A stretch of 64,000 nucleotides of DNA from Brachionus sp. 'Tiscar'. Taxonomy: Eukaryota > Rotifera > Eurotatoria > Ploima > Brachionidae. Both the position numbers and the translations under genes were made by a program. The notes under the pieces are model-generated. The model was not told where the DNA came from, searched no databases, and worked only from the letters and a program-made list of their open reading frames with translations. The DNA is taken from assembly GCA_006352455.1 (NCBI GenBank), contig VANL01000045.1, positions 28,771 to 92,770 of the forward strand, given 5' to 3'. Positions 1-11,163 of the stretch are shown one piece after another; within the stretch, counting starts at the first letter, position 1, and each line of letters opens with the position of its first letter.

Positions 1-21
1 CATATACACAAAAATAAAGTT

Positions 22-1558
22 TTATTTTTTTTTTGAATTTTTGCTTGAACTTAAAGTTGATAATTTAAGCTTATCAAGAGAAAATTTTCTCTCATTAAAC
101 TCTCTTATCTGATCATCGAGTTCTCTTCTTTTAAACTCAATTCTATCTCTCCATTCATTTTGCTCATTTTTCCATTGATTAAACTTGACATTCAACTAAA
201 TAAAAAATTAAACAAAAATAAATTTTTTAAAATCAAAATAAACACTTTTTTCTCTATTTCTTTTATTTCTTGCTCTTTTTCCTTTACTCTTCTAACAAAA
301 TCTTCTTTTATTTCGCACTCGTTTCTTTTAATTTCTTCATCGAGCTCAGATTTTTTAGCAACATAAACATCTTTAATGGTTTTAAAGTCACCATGATCCA
401 AGTCTGTCTCAAAGTCTTCACTGAATCCAATCTGTTTTAAACGATCAGCCCGATACATCTGATAATGCTTAATATGGGTTAATTCGATTAAATCGAACAG
501 ATTTGTTGACAAAATTGATTCCCTAAGCTTGACAAAATCACAGTGCAATTCGTTTTCAACAGAGACTGTTCCCCACTCATACTGTCTACCTTTAGTTAGC
601 TTATTTCCCACCTTGACTAATTGACTGCTTCCAATAACCGCCAAAGGGTACAAACTCTATAAAAAAAATTTAAAAAAAACTGTCTTAAATTTTATCTTAA
701 AAAATTCACATTAGCAATCAAATTGTGATTGTTTACTGATGGCTCATATTCATTAATCGGAAATTGATAGATGTTAACTTCATTCTTGAAAAGTTCTTCC
801 ATAATTCTCTTTTTAAAATCAATTAATTCATTTTTGCAAATAGTATCAGCTTTGGCAATAATAGGAATTATGTTCACTTTTGAATCAAGAGCTTTCATTG
901 TATTTAAATCAATAGCCTTTAATGAATGTCCAGTTGGGCATATGAAATAGAGGCACAAGTGTACTCGTTTATCATTAATTTGCTTAATATTTCTTTTAAG
1001 TCCCAATTCCTCTTGAACGTAGTTTTCATATTGATTGTTTATATATTTAAGTATTTCTTCGTGACTGTTAGATTTGTTAATTTGATCACCATAGCCAGCA
1101 GTTTCGATAACGGTTAGTTTTAAATTGATATTTTTCTCTCTCAAATCAAATGTATTTGATATTAGCGAAACTTTATCCGAGGAGTGATCGGCTGAACTCG
1201 CATTCAAACAAGTACTGAATAGAGTGTCTATAAGAGTGCTTTTTCCAATTCCTGTTTCTCCAATACATAAAATATTAAAACAAATGCCATCTTTTATCAT
1301 TTTGCTAACATATTGGTCTGCTATTTTTTCAAAACCAACATATCCTTTGAGTTTTACATTTTTAGCTTCTTTCAATCTGCTCTTTAAAATTAAAAATAGA
1401 AAAACTTAATATTCACAAACATTTTTTATTAATTAAAAAAAAATTAAATTAAATTTTCAGGTAAAAAAATTTACCGAGTATGACTTTGTATTTGTTTCCG
1501 AAGTGATAATGCGTGTAAAATTCTGGTTTATGTTATTAGGAGAGCTAGTATCTGGCAT
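22..1558 (-). CDS. SEPTIN6-like: Septin, SEPT6/8/10/11-like group
   Basis: Filament-forming GTP-binding cytoskeletal protein. Exons read on the minus strand: 1558-1475, 1381-710, 656-246, 195-22; all introns are GT-AG and the model gives 446 aa. Residues 69-77 are the P-loop GETGIGKST, 121-127 the G3 motif ETAGYGD and 204-207 the G4 motif AKAD. The septin unique element follows (RQYEWGTV, then CDFVKLRE), and the C-terminal 110 residues are a charged coiled coil. Wording such as PTGHSLKAIDL and QEELGLKR is typical of the animal SEPT6 group, whose members normally form hetero-oligomers with SEPT2- and SEPT7-group proteins. The ATG at 1558 is chosen because its short exon splices in phase 0 to the GTPase exon. 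The stop overlaps an A-rich stretch carrying an AATAAA-type signal, so the 3' UTR is very short or lies outside the window. Assignment to septins is near certain; the subgroup is inferred from motif wording. Confidence 0.93.
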
Positions 1559-2379
1559 ATTTTAATTAAATTAAGCTCTAGAAAATAATTTTATGTTTAC
1601 AAAGAAATTTTTTTCAAAATAAAATAACCATAAATTCTTCGACTCATAGCCTACATAAGCCACAGATAACTGCATTAATTAATTTTAAGCAAGAATTTAA
1701 TCTCCCATATTTTGTCTAAACGGGTCAATTAGAAAACCAAATTTTGGGCAGTATATTCTAAACTATAAATTTTTTTCTCTTTTTCTATTTAGTTTATCTT
1801 TTTTTCAAACTCAAAAATTTTTGATTTTGAGCGCTGATGCTTTATACTTAATTTTGTTAATTTACGCCTTACGGTTACTTTGTGTTGGCTTGAATCGACC
1901 TTTAATGAATACAAATACTAATTCGGAAATTTTTAATGAAGAAGGCAAAATGTTTTTTTTCAGATTAACACTCATTTGAAATATGATATAGTGTTTATGT
2001 ACAGTTTATTTATCATTCAAATTAAAATAAACATTATTTTTTCAAAAACGAAAATCAAATTCTGATAATCATTCTGTTTGCAAAAATTAATGTTTTCATC
2101 AATAGCCTGTAATTTTAATTTATATTTCAATTGACATTTTAAAATATTTGATATTTAAATTTTTGCATTTTGATTAGTAGTAAAATATTTGATCCTAAAA
2201 AAAAGTAAAAAAATTTTAAGAGGACTTGTAATGTGTTTTTTTTTCTAATTTTAACTCAAAATCAAATGTATACATGTTAACTTATATTTCGAAAAAAGAA
2301 TCTTTTTTAATAAAGAATTCCAAAATAAAAGTTTTTCTAATTTTTAAGATTATTATAATCTTAATTTAATACCATTATT
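1559..2379. other. Intergenic, no gene seen
   Basis: AT-rich sequence upstream of the septin gene with no open exon carrying recognisable protein. It should contain the septin promoter, but no individual element can be supported. Confidence 0.6.
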
Positions 2380-2640
2380 ACTAATAGCAGTAGGAGGAGT
2401 AGTAAATGCGGTTAAGTGCTCTTTATTAGCTCAAATTTGTGGTTAGCCATTCATGCAATTGAAGTCCATATGAATTTGAGCCTTGGAGCCATTAACTGTC
2501 CTTGGAGCCTCCTTATTCCATGATTCAACAGCTCTGTTTGTTAAAAAACTAATAAAGGTTCTGTTCCTTTTTATTGATCTCTCTAATATGTTTATGATCA
2601 TATGTTCTTATTAGATTTTGTCATGTGCTTATATGAATTT
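2380..2640 (-). mobile_element. Non-LTR retrotransposon 3' fragment (CR1/Jockey-like)
   Basis: Minus-strand translation gives a short tract reading FLTNRAVESWNKE. This is the conserved extreme C-terminus of CR1/Jockey-like reverse transcriptase ORFs, where a phrase like 'tNRvVnsWNkLP' precedes the stop. The matching phrase FLTNRGVKS occurs in the fragment near 63244. The plus-strand left edge is an imprecise AGT/AGG trinucleotide tract, which on the minus strand is a 3' tail like those of the other fragments here. No intact reading frame remains, so this is a dead 5'-truncated copy. Confidence 0.65.
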
Positions 2641-3894
2641 CACAAAATTATGGCTGAAAATTAGAAAACTATTGAATTGTTTTGGTGTGGTGTAAATTAA
2701 ATTCAATATTGTTTAATATATGACCAATGTTTTTTTTTTCAATTTTTAATAAATTATATATTTTATTTAGCAACATTTTACAGTCTAAGATATTTAACTA
2801 TTTTAACAGGGTATAAATAAAAGTGTAATTTTCAAATCATTTTTTCATTCTTTTAATTTTTAACAAGGAAACAAATGCCTTTCTAACTCTGCTGTTGCAG
2901 GTACCGAGCACTGATGAGAAAACGATGAGGGGGCTGGCAGTCACTTTCATTGATCTTCTACGTAGTTTGTGAAAGAGCTGTAAGATCGGCACATAGATTT
3001 ACAGATTTTTGTCCAAGTCTTGTAGTATGAGGGTGCCGCTGGCCTAAACTATCAACCAGTCATTAAAATAAATTCTTTATGACGATTCGAAAAAAAGAGA
3101 TCCATTTTATGAGGTGTGAAATATGAGGTTAAAAATTCTTTAAAATAAGTTCTTTGTTTCTAATAAAACATTTAATTGATCCTGTGAAAACAATGTTTTT
3201 ATTTTCATTTAGATTTAAATGTTCTTTCAATGAAACATATGTTCGTTTGAATTTGTTTTATTTGTCGTGTCAACAAATTTTTCAGGAACAACAATGAAAA
3301 TATTTTTAGTATATTTGGTAAACTTAATCTCGTTAAAAAATTTTATTCAACAAATTTAACTTTTAAAGATATTTTCCGATTAGAACACCTGATGATGGTA
3401 ACTGTTTATTCCATATGATATCAATTTGCTTATTCAGTTTCGGTTTTTTTAAATTATAAAACATTTTTACGATTCATTGCTGTTTGTTTTCTGTATAAAC
3501 AAAAGAAAGATACTAAAGAGCATTATTAACAAAATTTTTATATTGTTTAATTTCAATATTCAAATTTGGAAATGAATTATAAGTTTGATTCAATGGAAAA
3601 TATCTGAAAAAAAAATTATTAAAAATATTTTGTATAAAAATGCCACATAAATTTTTATTTTTTTTTATGTAATTATTCGTTTAAACTTCTTTCAATTATT
3701 TTTTATTTTAGTACAAATTTTAAAAATATTTAAAATTAAAAATTTTTTAAAGAAAAACTTATTTATTTACATATTAAAAAATCAAAATTATTGTTTAATT
3801 AAAAAAATAATTAATTTTTAATTAAGTGGAATGTAATCGAGTATTTAGTAATCAGTTTTCTTTGTATATATATATTTTTTTTTTCAAAAAATAC
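2641..3894. other. Intergenic with GC-rich island and duplicated exon scrap
   Basis: Mostly featureless AT-rich DNA. Positions 2890-3060 form a conspicuous GC-richer island with no recognisable protein in any frame. Directly after it, 3076-3118 is an exact copy of part of the neighbouring secreted-protein gene and is listed separately. Long A and T runs fill 3540-3894. Confidence 0.6.
3076..3118 (+). pseudogene. 43-bp inverted exact duplicate of part of the 3895-5936 gene
   Basis: Positions 3076-3118 are identical over 43 bases to the reverse complement of 4654-4696, inside the coding exon of the secreted cysteine-rich gene. On the plus strand the fragment encodes YDDSKKRDPFYEV in the gene's own frame, then reaches a stop. 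Flanking bases diverge at once on the right and resemble the gene only weakly on the left. It is a scrap of an inverted duplication or of an old second copy, not a functional exon. Confidence 0.75.
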
Positions 3895-5936
3895 TTATAA
3901 AATTATGTAAAAAACTAACAAGAGAATTGAAAAACTGAGCTTTAGTGTGTGAGCTGAAGCGTAATAGAACTGAAAGTCTTCCATTTCAAGATATGGATTT
4001 CGACCATCATCGTACCTAATGGGGCAATTGTCATCTATTTACGAAAAAAAAATTAGTCAAATTAAATGTAGTAGGATATTTTTGGCTTACGTATTCTTTC
4101 ATTTTCAGTGAGCTCCAGGAACAGATCGGCACCGTCTTGGGGCAAATAGCTGGACGATGTCTGATTGTGTCCACACGAAGAACCTATGCTCCTTGATAGA
4201 TAGATAGTAAACAAATCTCTTCGCTCATAAATCCAGCATCTGAATTTATGGAAAGGCTCATCGCGGTCAAACGTTATCATATAGGACCTGCTATTCTCTC
4301 GCCAATGTCCAGCACATTGATACACATAGTCGTACATTTCATACACTCTAATTGGCGTTCCATCGGGATCCATTTCGCGACAATACTCAGCATCCAAATT
4401 CATCACTTTAGTCTGATCGCCGCACACACTAAACTGTGATTCGAGGAATTCGGGCCGGCATGTAATGTACCAGCCACCGTCGCGCGGCAACGGCGTATAG
4501 CCGCCACGAATCCTAGTCTTTATCTGACTGGATGTTTGGCCTGTTTGTTTAAAGCGATAAATGCCAGTAAATGGACACTCAGTTGCTGCAGGCGGATACA
4601 ATACATAAGTGCTGTATTTCCAGACCGATTCGCCACCAAACGAAGTCCATGCGCACACCTCATAAAATGGATCTCTTTTTTTCGAATCGTCATAAATTCT
4701 GGCCATAAATGACTTGCTTTTTCTATACTGAAGAATATTCTGGTGTCTAGGCTTAAAGTCCAAGCAAATAAAATAATCAAAGCATTCGCCTTTGGTAACA
4801 GCTCTGACTAGGTATTGATTGCGACCAGCTTGCTGGCACACATAGTATGTCTCTCTAAGCCAACCGCGATTGTCCACTCGAGCCGATTCGTAAATATGTG
4901 TGTGATTGATTGCAATTTTGGCATTTATGTTCGCCGTATTTATCCATTCGCCGCTAAAGTTTTGCGGAAAAAAGCACTTGGGCTCAACATGACGTGGCAC
5001 CTCGGGCGTTATGATAACTTTTTCCGGACCGTCGGTCGGACTGTACAACGCTTGACAAGAAGCATACAAAGACTTTGTGAACCATTGTGGTTGATCTTTG
5101 CGCGTCAACATACATCTAAACTTGTCATATGACCTCTCAGCTGAAATTCGTTGATTAGCAATCGCTGTGAATATGTTTCCTCTTTCATCGACCCAATTGC
5201 CAAGACAGTCGTACAAAGGCTCGGCATCAATTGACGAGATTAAATTTTTGCACGATGCATAGCGCATTGAAAAACGCTGATTGACTGTTTGAAATGGCGA
5301 GCCTGGCTCAGGACACGATATCAATTTTGACGCTGGATTGTCGCATACACCTTGGCCGGCCTCTCTAAATTCATATCTAAATTGATAAGTGCCGTAAATA
5401 GTGCTACGACACTCTTGGGCATCGTAGGTCTTGTTGAACAGTGTAATAAATGAGGATGTATCGGCTATTTCTTCACATAGCTCGGTAAAGCTCTTTCTTG
5501 GATTGTTGTTGCAGCTGCTGCGTCTAACTTCTAGCACGCTGCGAGTTCTAATGTAAATTTCGATACACTGACTGCAGTCTATGACCGCGCCCGATGTAGG
5601 CCGATAGTGCATTTTATAGTGCCATTTGGAAGGGTGAACGCCTTTTTGATAATACTTAGCCAGCGATACACAAGTTCCGATCTCGTCTGATCTAAGCTTT
5701 AGTGTGCTCATTGAGTCGCCGGATGCGCCTGCGCCTGCCTCTCTGCTATATTGTTTTCGCTTGACTGAACCGCTTTTGTACAAGTTGGTAAATGTCTCGT
5801 AGCCATTTTCGTACGAGTAGAACTCGCCGACTAATTCATCTGGTAGTTCACATTCGGCATTGACTAAAATTGACACCGATGCGAGCATTAGTGTGCATGC
5901 GGTGGCAATCTGTGGCCATTTGATACTTCTAGTCAT
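3895..5936 (-). CDS. Secreted cysteine-rich protein, DUF7042-7045 type, with hydrophobic C-terminus
   Basis: Two coding exons on the minus strand, 5936-4091 and 4034-3895, joined at a GT-AG intron of 56 nt, give 661 aa. The first 27 residues are a signal peptide with a cleavage site after VNA. The body carries four cysteine-rich blocks, each opening with a Cys-Pro/Phe motif followed by a G-[EI]-[FWY] phrase: CELPDELVGEF, CFFPQNFSGEW, ECPFTGIYRF, plus a less regular one. This is the pattern of the uncharacterised invertebrate DUF7042/7043/7044/7045 extracellular proteins; I name that family from memory of its motifs. The small last exon adds a hydrophobic stretch (LKLSFSILLLVFYIIL) ending at the stop, typical of a GPI-anchor signal or a very short C-terminal membrane anchor. 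Codon use is less AT-rich than in neighbouring genes. No enzyme motif is visible. Exon structure is well supported; function is unknown. Confidence 0.85.
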
Positions 5937-6764
5937 TTTTTGGCATTTATCATTAAATTGAAAAGAAGAATTTGTTTTTGAAAAATATTATTAGTTTTAA
6001 ACTCGAGAAAGAAAGAACAAAAAAACAACACTAATCAAACTTTTCGGTAGAATAGAGGTCAGTTTAAGATTTATGCATGTTAAATTTAGTCTATATAGGT
6101 AAGTTTATTATTATAATAATTTTTAAGTCACATTTGATTTGTCCATATATTCATTCATTCATTCATTATTCGAGTTTTTTCTATCGGTTAAAATTTGAAC
6201 AGGTAAAACGGCCATGACATTCTAAATTTTAAATTTATTTGACCTATTTTACTCTAATTAAATCAAGGAAATGAAACACTATTTTCTATTTGAATAAAAT
6301 TTGACAATAAATTAATTATTAGTATTATTTATTTGAATTTAAATTTAAATAGAATTAAAGCAAAAAATATTAAATTAATACAAAATTAAATAAAGTTTAA
6401 TTATCTTTTTACATCAAATAATCCATTTAATTGATCATGTAAGTAAAAAAAAACAATTCTGGTCAATGTACACTTTGATTAGAGTCATTATGAATTTAAT
6501 CTATTCCGGTAACTCGATTCCGGTAGGAGCCTTTTTCTCTATTATTCGAATTGCGTATGCCTGTATTGTTCTAATTCGTTTGTATTTGTTTTTTAGTCAT
6601 TTTAAAATCCGAAATGTGTACAGGATTCAAAGAATCATGTTGTTGGTAAAAATAAAAAAAAAAAATTTTACTGAATTTCCTTAAATTAATTCATATTGTT
6701 TAATTTTTATGATGTAACTTAAACTTTATGTTGTTTATATATATTTTTTTTAGGCAAATTGAAG
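5937..6764. other. Intergenic, no gene seen
   Basis: Presumed upstream region of the secreted-protein gene. It contains a short ATTC repeat near 6148 and homopolymer runs. The 72-codon open frame at 6466-6684 has no family resemblance or coding bias and is treated as chance. Confidence 0.55.
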
Positions 6765-7000
6765 TTTCTGATCAAAATTTTTATGCTCATGCTCAAAATT
6801 TATCTTTTAAAAAATTTTTAAGAGTATTTGAAATGATAAAATTTTAATGCATAGACATATTATCATGTGTAGCAAACTATGTTAAACCATATCTGAGTGT
6901 TGTGCATAATTCTGCATGCAGAATTTTTTTGCTGAAGTGTGCAGTTATAAAATACTAAGTTTAACATTGAATGTTAACTTTGAAAAAGTGTTTCTGCAAA
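6765..7000. repeat. Dispersed repeat, copy 1 (second copy at 45372-45565)
   Basis: Shares an extended similarity with 45372-45565 in the same orientation. The most conserved block reads AAAATTTTAATGCATAGA followed by a nearly identical CATGTGTAGCA, and both copies continue with GCATGCA and a TTGAATGTT block. No terminal inverted repeat or coding capacity is evident, so the class is unknown. Confidence 0.6.
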
Positions 7001-7490
7001 AAAATTTAAATTCTAAAATAACCTAAAAACCTTTTTTTTATGAAAAATTTTAAGCATGATTATTTTAATTTGATTATTGACTTCAATTTGCCTTTTTTTA
7101 ATTTGTCCTAGGCAGAAGGAGCTTCACTTCGTATGGGTGGGCAGAATGCGCTCATTTCGAATGTTAGCTCCTAGCCGTTTTCTAATTTAAATTAATTTTT
7201 AAATAAAAAAAAAAATTTCTTTTAAAAAAAATCGAGTTAATTAGCCCTTGATTTTCACATTTAACGAGTTGTCAACCAATTATAGATTAATATTTTTAGG
7301 GTTAGTCTAAACAATCGATATAAATCTTTTTGTCTACATTTAATACGTATACTTTGTTTAAAATAGTAGCATTGGATGTTGTCAATGGCGGCCACTTGAG
7401 AACAAAAAAATACCATCGAACTTTTTGATGTCTGCGTGAAAAAAAATTTTTTTTCTTCTAAATTTATTATATTATTGTCATTCTTAATTT
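7001..7490. other. Intergenic with small GC-richer patch
   Basis: Positions 7110-7180 stand out by base composition (a patch with GGAGCTTCACTTCG and CCTAGCC) but match no RNA gene or protein I recognise. The rest is ordinary AT-rich DNA. Confidence 0.5.
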
Positions 7491-8181
7491 GGGTCTGATC
7501 AACTATGTGAACAATCGACTTAAGACGACTTGGTGAGCATTATAGCTTATTATAACTATGCTCACCAAATATGTGATCAAAATATAATTTTAATTGTGCA
7601 CATATAATTTTAAATGTTGACCACATAATAAAAAGAAAGACTAATTTATTTTAACCATACCATGTGATAAAAATATTAAGAACTTGTAACTATATAAAAT
7701 TAGAACTAAATCCTACTCAAAAGGCTATACACTACCATAAAGTAGCAACTTCGGAAATTATTAATTCAAAAGAAACAGTAAATGTTGTTAATAAAGCTGT
7801 AAGTCAAAACATTAAACCTATACTATTAATGAAACATTCTAAAACGAAAGAGAGCATAAAACTTCACATGTAAAAAAACATTAAAACTGAATCTTTTATT
7901 CTAATCTGACTTGCTTTGAATGAAAATTTATTATATAACAATTTAAATTTTTTCACTAAAAAAAAACTTTACTTTCTTTTTTATTTTTTTTTGTTTTTTT
8001 TTTTTACATCACTCTCGCAGTTTTTACTGAATAAATAATAATAAATAATAAATCTCTTTTTTTAAATAAAAATTTAATAAATGACGAATTTTGAATGAAA
8101 AATTTTGTGAACATGGATTTGGTGAGCATCTTAGTTCACCAAGTCGTCTTGACTCGATTGTTCACATAATCGACTAGACCC
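7491..8181. mobile_element. MITE-like DNA transposon with about 50-bp terminal inverted repeats
   Basis: The left end begins GGGTCTGATCAAC and the right end, read in reverse complement, begins GGGTCTAGTCGAT. Both then share TATGTGAACAATCGA and AAGACGACTTGGTGA. Each end carries a small nested hairpin around TGGTGAGCAT. Flanks contain CTTAATT on both sides (7484-7490 area and 8182-8188), a possible imprecise target duplication. An internal 69-codon ORF at 7664-7873 has no recognised transposase motif. It is a non-autonomous element of uncertain superfamily. Confidence 0.75.
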
Positions 8182-8220
8182 CTTAATTACGAAATTTTCA
8201 TATTGAAATTTTTCTTGGCA

Positions 8221-8350
8221 GGTATTGTGAATTTCAAAAAAAAAAAAAGAGCAAAAATTCTTCCTATTTTGATAAATCAAAATTTATAAAAATAAAGTAT
8301 ACTTAAAAAAATACTGCAACATAGTGCAGCATAAATTTGTTGCACCTTTT
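8221..8350 (+). repeat. Inverted repeat arm, left copy
   Basis: Pairs with 11033-11163 in reverse orientation. Shared blocks include ATTGTGAA, then CCTATTTTGATAAATCAAAA, then ACTGCAAC. The arms lie 2.7 kb apart, so they may be two independent inversely oriented copies of one repeat or the ends of a large decayed foldback element. Confidence 0.65.
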
Positions 8351-9942
8351 TTACCTAAAATAAATACTTTATTTTGTTTTTATTAGGTAAACCAAATCAA
8401 TAATCAATTTAAATCCTAATAATGATTTATTTTTTGTCTTTTATTTATTTAAAAAAAAAAGAAGTTTAGATATTAGTAATTTTAGTATTTTTCTAAATAT
8501 CAAAAGTTAGCCACAATCAACACTTTTGATGGTACTCAACAGTAGTTAAAAATCAATTTGGTCTATCTGTTCCCCTCAATAAAAATCTTGGCAAGATGAA
8601 AATAATTTTAAATTTTAATATTTTCAATTTTTAGATTTTTTGTGCATTTTTTCAGAATATTTAAAAAAACTCTCCCAAATTATTTAGTAAACAAAAAAAT
8701 TTAAAAAATTTTCTGAAATATTGCACAAAGAATATAAAAATATGAAAATGTTAAATGTAAAAATTTCTACACTTTGCCAAAAAACCTTTTCCCCATATTT
8801 AAAAAATTTACAAAAATTTCTTTCATTTTGAATTGAATAGTATTTAAATGTATTTTGAAAATGAAAAAAATCAAATGAATAGCTGATTAATTAATTCATT
8901 TAAACTATACCATTTGTCAACTAATTTAGTATGTCCTCGTTTCGGGTTTTCATCATCAATGATAAGATCTTTCAATGCCAAATAAGGGAATTATTATGAT
9001 TACAGTTAAATTGTAAATTTTATATTAAACTTTTTTTAATTTTATAAAAAAAAACTGACTCATGATCAATAGCCAGCGGTCAGCCAACATTTTGTAATAA
9101 TATTCCAAAATCGATTTTTTAAAGCTAGTATATTTTTTAGTAAATTTTTTTGTTTATCCGTATCAAGCTAATGTTCCTTCAGATAAAAAAAATTAAGTTA
9201 AAAATATAGAGTAGCATAAAACAAATATTTGATGCATAAGGAAAAAAATAAGAAATAGATTCAGGAATTCGAGATTCTTCTTGGTTTTTCTATCTGTTTC
9301 TAGCTAGTATAGTTTTTTTTAATCTGAAATCAGGTGTGAAGATTATTATTGTTTATCCTAAAAAAAATATTCTTTTTTAAATATATCTGTCTTTTGCTTC
9401 GTTAAACAAAGCCCTCTGCATTTAAATAATTGAAAATTATTTAATTAAATTAAATTAAAAAATTTTTATTTCTTAAAAAATTCAGTATTTCAAGTATTAT
9501 TTTTGACGTTTCTATTATAGAATATTTAAAAAATTAATTTTTATGTTGTAAATATGATTTCTAGATGTCAATTCAAGCTCAAAATTTACATTTAAATCAA
9601 ATAAAAATCAAAATTTTAAGCTATTAATTTATAAAACAAAATTTTATATTTAATTTTATATTTTTTAACATAGTTTAACATAGTTTGCTTTATAACTTTG
9701 TATTTATCTTCATTTAGCTGAGCTGATTCTTGATTATTATCCTTTATCAAATAGGCTAAAAAAATTAATTTGTCTTAGAGTTTTTATAAAACATATTTTT
9801 TTTAGATCAAAGTGATCGAAAATTTACCAGATACAAATTTTAATTCCTTAGTAAAATGTGGTACACTGTTCATAATATACAGCTAACTTATATTTAATAA
9901 ATCTAATAAATTTAATCTCAAATTGTTTAAATTTTTAAATTA
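8351..9942. other. Intergenic, no gene seen
   Basis: AT-rich DNA with long homopolymer runs between the two inverted arms. No exon-like open frame was found on either strand. Confidence 0.55.
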
Positions 9943-10196
9943 TGTGATAAACGGTCATATTTAGGAATAATCCAAACATATATTCTAGTATTTTCAGGAG
10001 CGTAGATTACTTAATTGGAATTAAAAAGTCAGATTTCCAATGAATTTGGCCCTTGAATCGAGACTAATATTAGTCTATTTTCCAAATCTTAAGATATAAA
10101 TTTTGATATGACTTTTTAAGTCCAAATTCTTAATTAAAGACCAGAATAACACCAGAATCTATGTTTGGATTTTTCCTAAATATGGCCGTTTATTAC
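9943..10196. mobile_element. 254-bp MITE with about 45-bp terminal inverted repeats
   Basis: The left end GTGATAAACGGTCATATT and the reverse complement of the right end GTAATAAACGGCCATATT continue in parallel through TTAGGAA, AATCCAAACATA and ATTCT. The interior has a further weakly paired stem around GACTTTTTAAGTCC. There is no coding capacity. Confidence 0.78.
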
Positions 10197-11032
10197 TGTT
10201 ACTCAAAGAGTTAAAATCAAATTATCTTTTGGCTATGAACTAATTAAAGAGCTTAAGAAAAAAGTCTAAAATTCAGCGTAAAGAAGATATTGTATAATAA
10301 AAAGTTAAATAAATAAATAATTATGTTGAATTAAAAAAAAAATTAAAGAATATCAAGTGTTGAACAATTATGTTCTAAAATAATAAAAAAATAATTTTAT
10401 TTAAAAATACTGTGTTTGTTTATTTTGGATAAGCAAGATATTTACGCTATGTTTAGAGAATTTGAAATTAAAATCTTTGATTATTTTTCATTTAGTTTAG
10501 AGTAGAAAAATAAACTCTCTTTTAAAAAATCCTTATCAAATTAAATATATCTTTTATTTCTAACTACCTTATTCTTGTACTCAAAAATTAAATATAATTA
10601 TTTGTTATAGAAAAATATTGATTTATAATAAATTTCAAACAAAAATTTGACTTTTTTTACTTTAATGCAATAAACAATTAAAGAAAATATTAAGTGACAC
10701 TTTGAGTATTTATTTGCTTATAAAGGAAAGCTATTCAAGCTAGTTCACTGGGAATTTTAGCTCAGAATTTTTATGAACAAAATGATTGTATTTTAAGTAG
10801 TCTTTCACTTAAATGAATTTAAAATTTTTTTTTTTAATTTTTATAATAAATTACCTAAAGAAAATTTATCCCAATTTTAAAGAAAAAATTTATTTTTTTT
10901 ATATCCCTATTTTTAAAGTAAAGAAACATCTTTTATCCTTCATCTCTATTTCTTTCTAACGAGCTTATCTAGGATCAATATGAAATAATTTTTTTTTTGA
11001 ACCAAATATTCTGACAACATCAGAAAAATTAT
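10197..11032. other. Intergenic, no gene seen
   Basis: Featureless AT-rich sequence; no open exon, RNA gene or repeat that I can support. Confidence 0.55.
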
Positions 11033-11163
11033 TATAGCTAAAAAAGCTACAACAAAGTATGTTCCACTAAGTTGCAGTTTTTTTAAATATATTTTATTTT
11101 AACAAATTTTGATTTATCAAAATAGGAAAAAATTTTGCTCAATTTGTATTGAATTTCACAATA
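11033..11163 (-). repeat. Inverted repeat arm, right copy
   Basis: Reverse-complement partner of 8221-8350; see that entry. The match covers about 130 bases with scattered substitutions and small indels. Confidence 0.65.

Noticed and set aside
4815..5132. 105-codon plus-strand frame
   Set aside because: Antisense of the secreted-protein exon, where higher GC content lengthens chance frames.
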